Shown: positions 32,913 through 37,202 of the stretch, piece after piece
Position numbering within the stretch: the first letter of the stretch is position 1
How the letters are laid out: each line of letters begins with the position of its first letter
From: Aequorivita vitellina
GTDB taxonomy: Bacteria > Bacteroidota > Bacteroidia > Flavobacteriales > Flavobacteriaceae
Assembly: GCF_022008365.1 (NCBI RefSeq)
Contig: NZ_JAIRBA010000034.1
Coordinates: 1-37,202, forward strand
DNA: 37,202 nt
Reading direction: 5' to 3'
Program-made: the position numbers and the translations under genes
The notes under the pieces: generated by a model
Databases searched by the model: none
What the model saw: only the letters and a program-made list of their open reading frames with translations
What the model was told of the DNA's origin: nothing

Positions 32913-32943
32913 AGCTTAATTGTTTTAAATGAATAACTTAATT

Positions 32944-32987
32944 CAAATTTAAGCCTTTAAATTGGATTGTTCTGTAACAAAGATTAC
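32944..32987 (-). promoter_or_regulatory. Crp/Fnr-type promoter of DUF302-cytochrome b561 (GTAAC class)
   Basis: The dyad GTAACAAAGATTAC is at 32974-32987, one base off a perfect palindrome. The minus-strand -7 box TAAATTTG is at 32944-32951. Centres are 33 bp apart, identical to the efflux operon promoter. Confidence 0.8.
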
Positions 32988-33061
32988 ACAAGTCGAATCT
33001 TATTTGTTTACTTTGGAACGTGAATTACAATCTGTTAATTATTCTTTAATTCCGGTGCTTT

Positions 33062-33104
33062 GTAACCAATGTTACACTCTTACAATCTTAAATTCTTAAA
33101 TTTG
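33062..33104 (+). promoter_or_regulatory. Crp/Fnr-type promoter of the DoxX-DsrE-SoxB-like operon (GTAAC class)
   Basis: A perfect palindrome, GTAACCAATGTTAC, is at 33062-33075. The plus-strand -7 box TAAATTTG is at 33097-33104. Centres are 32 bp apart. The first start codon (33111) is only 7 bp past the box, so the mRNA would be almost leaderless. Confidence 0.78.
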
Positions 33105-33110
33105 CTTCTA

Positions 33111-33461
33111 ATGAACGCAAAGAACTTTATAGCCTTTTTTTTAGCGGGTCTTTTTCTGATGAACATAACACTTTCACAATCTGGTGAATTGCTGCAAGTT
33201 TTAACGGGAAAAGAGGTTACTGTTGTTCATCCTTTTTGTAAAAAAGCGAAAAGCACTTCAAATAAAACTACTTCTTTTAAAGTAGATAATTTGGCCGCAA
33301 ACTCCTTCGAAATTTCAGCAATTTGCACAACAATATTCGACTTTAAAACTACTTCTTTTACCTTCGTTGCTGCCGAAGATAATTTTAAGGCTTATGCTTT
33401 TGCAGAGCCACTTCACATAAATCTTTTTGCAGAGCGTTTTTACATTCCTCCCCGAGTTTAA
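33111..33461 (+). CDS. Small secreted protein, unknown function
   Basis: A 116-aa protein from the chosen start, with a signal peptide (about 1-22, NAKNFIAFFLAGLFLMN, ending ITLSQ). The mature part is Lys/Thr/Phe-rich with two Cys (PFCKKAK and AICTT) and ends FYIPPRV. I recognise no family. An in-frame ATG at 33069 lies inside the palindrome, so the start at 33111 is preferred: it follows the -7 box and gives a proper signal peptide. It heads the operon that continues to DoxX after 110 bp. Confidence 0.6.
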   Translation: MNAKNFIAFFLAGLFLMNITLSQSGELLQVLTGKEVTVVHPFCKKAKSTSNKTTSFKVDNLAANSFEISAICTTIFDFKTTSFTFVAAEDNFKAYAFAEPLHINLFAERFYIPPRV

Positions 33462-33571
33462 CTCTCTTCTTCAGTTAATTTATACTTATTGGTGAGTTCA
33501 CTAGATTTTGAACATTATAAATCCATTCCTCGACCAATAAATTACACATAACTTATTTAAACTTTATAATT

Positions 33572-33970
33572 ATGACTCCAATTATAACGGTGAGCAGGCG
33601 TTCTGTTCAACTGCTCCGTATTATGGTGAGCGGAATTTTTTTAGCGGCTGGCTTTAGTCATTTAGTGAATGTTGAAAAAACTGTTCAACGTATTGAAACA
33701 GCTAGTTTTAAAGGCTTTGCCCTCTTTTTCGGCAATCTAGAATTGCTGGTAATTCTATCGGGAATTGTTATGCTACTTGCCGGAATTAGCTTTTTAATAG
33801 GCTGTAAAACCCGGTGGGCAGCCATAATACTTCTGCTCGTTTTAATACCTATAACAATTACAATTCAAATGGGACAAATTACAAGTTTAGGCCCATTATT
33901 TAAAAATATCGCTATTGCCGGCGGTCTTCTATTTTTTATTCTAAACGATATACAAACTTTTAAAAAATAA
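33572..33970 (+). CDS. DoxX-family membrane protein
   Basis: A 132-aa protein with four membrane helices (about 14-30, 48-68, 72-90 and 108-125). It starts with the DoxX-like RIMVSGIFLAAGFSHLVNVE and later has FLIGCKTRWAAIILLL. DoxX-type proteins include the DoxD/DoxA thiosulfate:quinone oxidoreductase subunits of archaea, and others of unknown role in redox or detoxification. It lies three bases before the first DsrE gene, so the two are tightly coupled. The sulfur context favours an electron-transfer role, by inference. Confidence 0.8.
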   Translation: MTPIITVSRRSVQLLRIMVSGIFLAAGFSHLVNVEKTVQRIETASFKGFALFFGNLELLVILSGIVMLLAGISFLIGCKTRWAAIILLLVLIPITITIQMGQITSLGPLFKNIAIAGGLLFFILNDIQTFKK

Positions 33971-33973
33971 ATT

Positions 33974-34393
33974 ATGAAAACTATTTTTTCAACCCTAATA
34001 CTAATCTTATTTGTCACCTTCGGAAATATGCAAAATGCAGTTTCACAAACATCCGAAACTCAAAATTATGTGGTGCTAACCAAAAAAGTGCCACAATTAA
34101 AACCTATTTTACTCGCAGCCAGAAGCTTGGCAAAAGAAGACGGACAAAACTTTGGCAATTTCGAAATTATTTTCTGCGGAAAAAATATAGGCGATTTAAC
34201 AAATGCCGAAAATCTTAAGCCTCATATTGAAGCAGCCGAAGCTATTGGCGCCAATATTATCGCCTGCGGATTTTCACTAAAGAAGTTTCAAGTAGATGTC
34301 AGTAAACTTCCGAAGGAAATAAAAGTTGTAGACAACGGCATACTACACAATTTACACCTTCAGAAAAAAGGGTATTTAAGCTTAGAACTTTAA
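33974..34393 (+). CDS. DsrE/DsrF-like protein with signal peptide (copy 1)
   Basis: A 139-aa secreted protein: signal peptide about 1-24 (ending NAVSQ), then a DsrE fold. It contains NFEIIFCGKNIGDLTNAENL and IIACGFSLKKFQVD, where Cys98 fits the conserved position of the DsrE active-site Cys that accepts sulfane sulfur. It ends with GILHNLHLQKKGYLSLEL. A homologue follows 12 bp downstream. DsrE-type proteins act as sulfur carriers or sulfurtransferases; a periplasmic location is unlike cytoplasmic DsrEFH. Confidence 0.82.
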   Translation: MKTIFSTLILILFVTFGNMQNAVSQTSETQNYVVLTKKVPQLKPILLAARSLAKEDGQNFGNFEIIFCGKNIGDLTNAENLKPHIEAAEAIGANIIACGFSLKKFQVDVSKLPKEIKVVDNGILHNLHLQKKGYLSLEL

Positions 34394-34405
34394 TATTTAA
34401 TTACA

Positions 34406-34792
34406 ATGAAAAAATACATTCAAATATTAATAGTGCTACTAAGTTTAAGCGCTACAGCTCAACAGACCGCTAAACCCAAAGACTTTGTGGTACTTACTTC
34501 AAAGCTGGAACAGCTAAAACCTATCTTATTAGCGGCAGATAATCTGCCTGATAAAGAAAATTTTCAAATTGTGATGTACGGTCCAAATGCAGCCGATTTA
34601 CTCAAAACAGAAACCAAAGAATACATTAATTGGGCAACAAATTCTGATGTAAAAATATCGGTTTGTAAAATGTCATTAGACAAATTACAAATAGACCCTA
34701 AAACACTTCCGAAGCAAATAGAAGTTGTTGAAAATGCTTTTTTAACCGCCTTTCAGCTTCAAAAGGCAGGATATAAATTATTAAACCTATAA
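34406..34792 (+). CDS. DsrE/DsrF-like protein with signal peptide (copy 2)
   Basis: A 128-aa tandem homologue of the preceding protein: signal peptide about 1-19 (ending SATAQ), DsrE fold, and Cys87 in ISVCKMSLDKLQID at the equivalent position. The end, AFLTAFQLQKAGYKLLNL, aligns with that of copy 1. The first Cys of copy 1 (IIFCGKN) is replaced here by Tyr (IVMYGPN), so only the distal Cys is shared and is the likely functional one. It lies 9 bp before the SoxB-like gene. Two diverged copies may form a heteromer. Confidence 0.82.
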   Translation: MKKYIQILIVLLSLSATAQQTAKPKDFVVLTSKLEQLKPILLAADNLPDKENFQIVMYGPNAADLLKTETKEYINWATNSDVKISVCKMSLDKLQIDPKTLPKQIEVVENAFLTAFQLQKAGYKLLNL

Positions 34793-34801
34793 AACCAAAA
34801 G

Positions 34802-36457
34802 ATGAAATTTCAAAAAATAATAAAATACACCTTGCCACTAATGGTTGTGGTAGTCCTATTGGCTTGGAAAAATCCAATGATTTTAAATAACTCAAATAGC
34901 ATAGAAACCAAGCAAGACACTTTAAAAATAACCGTTTTGCAAACAGCCGATATCCACGGACAATTAGATGCGCATCCCGAATTGTTTTGGGAAGACGAAA
35001 AAATAGTTTTTAAAGAACGAGGCGGCTTAGCTCATATTAAAACACTTTTTGACAGAGAACGAGCAAAAAACCCCAACCGCACCGTTATTGTAGATGGCGG
35101 CGATTTAATTCAAGGAAGTGGTTATGTGGCGTTTTCGGAAGGAGAGGTTATGATCGATCCTATTAAAAATATGAACTACGACCTATTAGTGCCGGGCAAT
35201 TGGGAGGTAATTTATGGAAAAGAAAAGATGCTTGAAGTTTATAAGAAATTTGATACTCCAACCATTGTTCAAAATATGCAGCACGAAGCTAATAACGAAA
35301 ACTTGTTTCCTTCGTATTTAGTTAAGGAAATTGAGGGTGTACGTTTAGGGTTTGTTGGTATTAATGACCCGCAAGTTCCTGTTAGGCAAAACCCTATTTT
35401 TAGCAAGGGAATTAGCTTTACTGGCATCGACGACAATGTTAAAAAGTTGATCGATCAAATTAAAGTTAAGGAAAATATAGATGTTATGTTTCTAGTTACT
35501 CATATTGGTATTTACAAGCAGGTAACCCTTGCCAATAGTCCGATTGCCGAAAACGTAGACTATATATTAGGAAATGATACCCACGAAAGGGTACGGCAAC
35601 CCATACAAGGAAAATACGCCAAAGTAACCGAACCTGGCGCCTTTGGATCTTTTGTGGGGAAGCTCAACTTGTATTTTGTAAACAATAATTTAGTAAAAGA
35701 CGATTACGAATTGATAGATGTAGATCCACAAGTGTACCCCGCCGACCCAGAAATTCAGGCGATGGTAGATAAAAATAAGGCTCCATTTAAAGCAAATCTT
35801 GAAACTGTTGTAGGCTATACCAACACGCCTTTATACCGTTATTTAACTGTAGAAAACCCGATGGACAACCTTATTACCGATGCTGCCCGCTGGAAAACTG
35901 GCGCCGATATTGCCATTAGTAACGGATTTAGATTTGGTAACCCAATTGTTCCTGAAGACGGAAAACCCGCACCGATAACCCGCGCAAACCTTTGGAATTT
36001 AATGCCAGTAAATGAAGCTGTAAAAACTGGGAAAGCCAGTGGAAAACAAATAAAAGACTGGCTTGAGCAAGAAATGCACAACGCCTTTGCCCAAAATGCT
36101 ACTGAACGTTTTGGCGGTTGGTTGGTTCGTTTTTCGGGTATGCAAGTAGAATTTCACAGTCAAAATGAAAAGAACAACCGAATAAAATCCATTAAAATAA
36201 ATGGAGCGCCGTTAGACGAAGCGCGAATATACACTGTTTCGGCTTGCGAAAGACCCGGCGATCCCGAAGATGTACTTTGTAGAATGCCCAATGTGCAAGA
36301 TGTTGAAATAAAAGATTATACAATTCACGAAGTAGTTGAAGAATATTTAAACCTACATTCGCCGGTGAGTCCGCAAATGGATAAACGCGCTTACTGCGAT
36401 TATCTGGGTGAAAAGTCTTTTTCAACCGTACCGGGCACAGACTATATTTTTAAATAA
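34802..36457 (+). CDS. SoxB/5'-nucleotidase-type metallohydrolase, SoxB-like
   Basis: A 551-aa protein with an N-terminal membrane anchor or signal (about 10-24). The metallophosphoesterase domain has Asp50-x-His52 in QTADIHGQL, Asp101 in GGDLIQGSG, Asn133 in PGNWEVIYG, His234 in LVTHIG, and GNDTH at 257-261. A C-terminal 5'-nucleotidase domain follows (about 335-520). The WE after Asn133 replaces the catalytic His of 5'-nucleotidases and resembles the GHWE of SoxB thiosulfohydrolase; the G-G-H-T-H metal loop is altered to G-N-D-T-H. SoxB releases sulfate from SoxY-bound sulfur, but no SoxYZ or SoxAX is in the window. Neighbours (two DsrE, DoxX, TlpA) favour a sulfur substrate; a nucleotide or phosphoester substrate remains possible. 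Confidence 0.75.
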   Translation: MKFQKIIKYTLPLMVVVVLLAWKNPMILNNSNSIETKQDTLKITVLQTADIHGQLDAHPELFWEDEKIVFKERGGLAHIKTLFDRERAKNPNRTVIVDGGDLIQGSGYVAFSEGEVMIDPIKNMNYDLLVPGNWEVIYGKEKMLEVYKKFDTPTIVQNMQHEANNENLFPSYLVKEIEGVRLGFVGINDPQVPVRQNPIFSKGISFTGIDDNVKKLIDQIKVKENIDVMFLVTHIGIYKQVTLANSPIAENVDYILGNDTHERVRQPIQGKYAKVTEPGAFGSFVGKLNLYFVNNNLVKDDYELIDVDPQVYPADPEIQAMVDKNKAPFKANLETVVGYTNTPLYRYLTVENPMDNLITDAARWKTGADIAISNGFRFGNPIVPEDGKPAPITRANLWNLMPVNEAVKTGKASGKQIKDWLEQEMHNAFAQNATERFGGWLVRFSGMQVEFHSQNEKNNRIKSIKINGAPLDEARIYTVSACERPGDPEDVLCRMPNVQDVEIKDYTIHEVVEEYLNLHSPVSPQMDKRAYCDYLGEKSFSTVPGTDYIFK

Positions 36458-36489
36458 TTAATTTACTCCCCGTTTTAAATTATATACAA

Positions 36490-37086
36490 ATGAATAAAAA
36501 ACATAAAAAAAACCTTATCGAATATGGCTTGTTTGCCGTAGTTGTTCTTGGCTTTTATTTTTCAGGATTACACACTCAAGTTATTGGGTTTGCCCAACGT
36601 GGCCTTTTGGCAACCGGCATTATGAACCCCGATGTAGAGCAAATTGAAGAAAACTCAAATCCGAATAAGTTGGCTGCTACAAAAGCCGATTTCAACTTAC
36701 ATTTAATGAATTCAAAAGGCGAACGAGTTTCTATGGAGCAATATCGCGGAAAAGTAATTTTTATTAATTTTTGGGCTACTTGGTGTCCGCCTTGTATAGC
36801 CGAAATGCCAAGTATAAATAAAATGTATAACAACATTGATAGAGATAAAATAGAAGTTTTAATGGTTTCTGTAGATCAAAAGTTTGAAAAAGCGGTTAAA
36901 TACAGAGATAAAAACAATTTTAACTTTGAAGTATACGCCCCGGTTGCTGCAATTCCGGCTATGTATGAAACTAATAGTATCCCTACTACCTATATCATTA
37001 ATTCCAAAGGAGAACTTATTTTCACCCACCAAGGAATGGCCGATTATAACCGACAAGATTTTAAAGATTTTTTAAAAGAGTTATAA
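36490..37086 (+). CDS. TlpA-like periplasmic thioredoxin
   Basis: A 198-aa protein with an N-terminal membrane anchor (about 11-29). A thioredoxin domain spans about 65-195, with active site NFWATWCPPCIAEMPS and cis-Pro in SIPTTYI. It is of the TlpA/ResA/SoxW type, which keeps partner thiols reduced in the periplasm. As the last gene of the 33111-37086 operon it could serve the DsrE or SoxB-like proteins. A hairpin follows at 37108-37141. Confidence 0.9.
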   Translation: MNKKHKKNLIEYGLFAVVVLGFYFSGLHTQVIGFAQRGLLATGIMNPDVEQIEENSNPNKLAATKADFNLHLMNSKGERVSMEQYRGKVIFINFWATWCPPCIAEMPSINKMYNNIDRDKIEVLMVSVDQKFEKAVKYRDKNNFNFEVYAPVAAIPAMYETNSIPTTYIINSKGELIFTHQGMADYNRQDFKDFLKEL

Positions 37087-37107
37087 TTACTAGCGCGTTT
37101 CTGGCAC

Positions 37108-37141
37108 AAAAAGAGGCTGTCTAAAAAGGGCAGCCTTTTTT
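37108..37141 (+). terminator. Hairpin terminator after the TlpA-like gene (or end of an insertion sequence)
   Basis: AAAAAGAGGCTG pairs with CAGCCTTTTTT across an 11-base loop, ending in six T. It is 22 bp past the TlpA-like stop. The same stretch, beginning GAGGCTGTCTAAAAAGG, resembles terminal repeats of flavobacterial insertion sequences, so both readings are open. Confidence 0.7.
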
Positions 37142-37202
37142 CATGGTCAATCAGCATAAATTTCGTATCTTCATGCCATGAAAGCAAGCCCTGTATGGAA
37201 GA
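37113..37202 (+). mobile_element. Possible left end of an insertion sequence with a truncated ORF
   Basis: GAGGCTGTCTAAAAAGGGC at 37113 is like the inverted-repeat ends of IS1182-type or similar elements, recalled from the family and not searched. An ATG at 37178 opens a frame (MKASPVWK) that runs off the window. No transposase motif is visible in eight residues, so this is weak. Confidence 0.25.

Noticed and set aside
33069-33110. Upstream ATG for the small secreted protein
   Set aside because: It lies inside the GTAAC-N4-GTTAC dyad and upstream of the -7 box; the ATG at 33111 gives a normal signal peptide.

Overview
The window reads as a chromosomal segment of a flavobacterium (Bacteroidota, probably Flavobacteriaceae). 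It is AT-rich. Start codons mostly lack a strong Shine-Dalgarno sequence, and promoters carry the Bacteroidota -7 element TAnnTTTG. Typical families of the phylum are present: an SprB-type repeat lipoprotein, a PycTM/DUF5706 membrane protein, and tandem two-domain universal stress proteins. No tRNA, rRNA, CRISPR array or complete insertion sequence was seen.

Layout. (1) 1-5867, plus strand: a repeat block, then a tight seven-gene run of two ABC-2 permeases, a LOG-family protein, a small membrane protein, a PldA-like outer-membrane protein, an ATP-cone/PD-(D/E)XK protein and a PycTM protein. (2) 6407-8973, minus strand: YceI protein, porin and a second YceI-like protein. (3) 9308-18741, mostly minus strand: a stress block. 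It holds a six-gene operon of four two-domain USPs, a second ATP-cone nuclease-like protein and a beta-CASP metallo-hydrolase. Another USP follows, and then a PAS histidine kinase with a response regulator whose output is a Crp/Fnr domain. (4) 18844-21893, plus strand: a TerB-like protein, a DUF3298 lipoprotein, thioredoxin, deoC and deoD. (5) 21965-23112, minus strand: ribosome hibernation factor plus a USP. (6) 23284-29607, minus strand: a TolC/MFP/RND efflux operon with two small proteins. (7) 30033-31732: an SprB-repeat lipoprotein and a divergent LuxR-type regulator. (8) 31923-37086: a sulfur-flavoured block of DUF302 and a frameshifted cytochrome b561 on the minus strand, diverging from a small secreted protein, DoxX, two periplasmic DsrE proteins, a SoxB-like metallohydrolase and a TlpA-like thioredoxin. 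The right edge may enter an insertion sequence.

The most striking result is regulatory. Eight promoters carry a Crp/Fnr-type dyad whose centre lies 32-33 bp upstream of the centre of a TAnnTTT(G/A) -7 box, which is class II activator geometry (about -40). Five have TGAY-N4-RTCA (Fnr-like) and sit before YceI/porin, the USP operon, the solo USP, the TerB-like gene and HPF-USP. Three have GTAAC-N4-(G/A)TTAC and sit before the RND efflux operon and both arms of the divergent sulfur block. The window therefore looks like two interleaved Crp/Fnr regulons: a low-oxygen or dormancy-type stress regulon, probably served by the PAS kinase and REC-Crp protein encoded within it, and a separate sulfur/efflux regulon read by another Crp/Fnr protein. 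This is inferred from sequence only.
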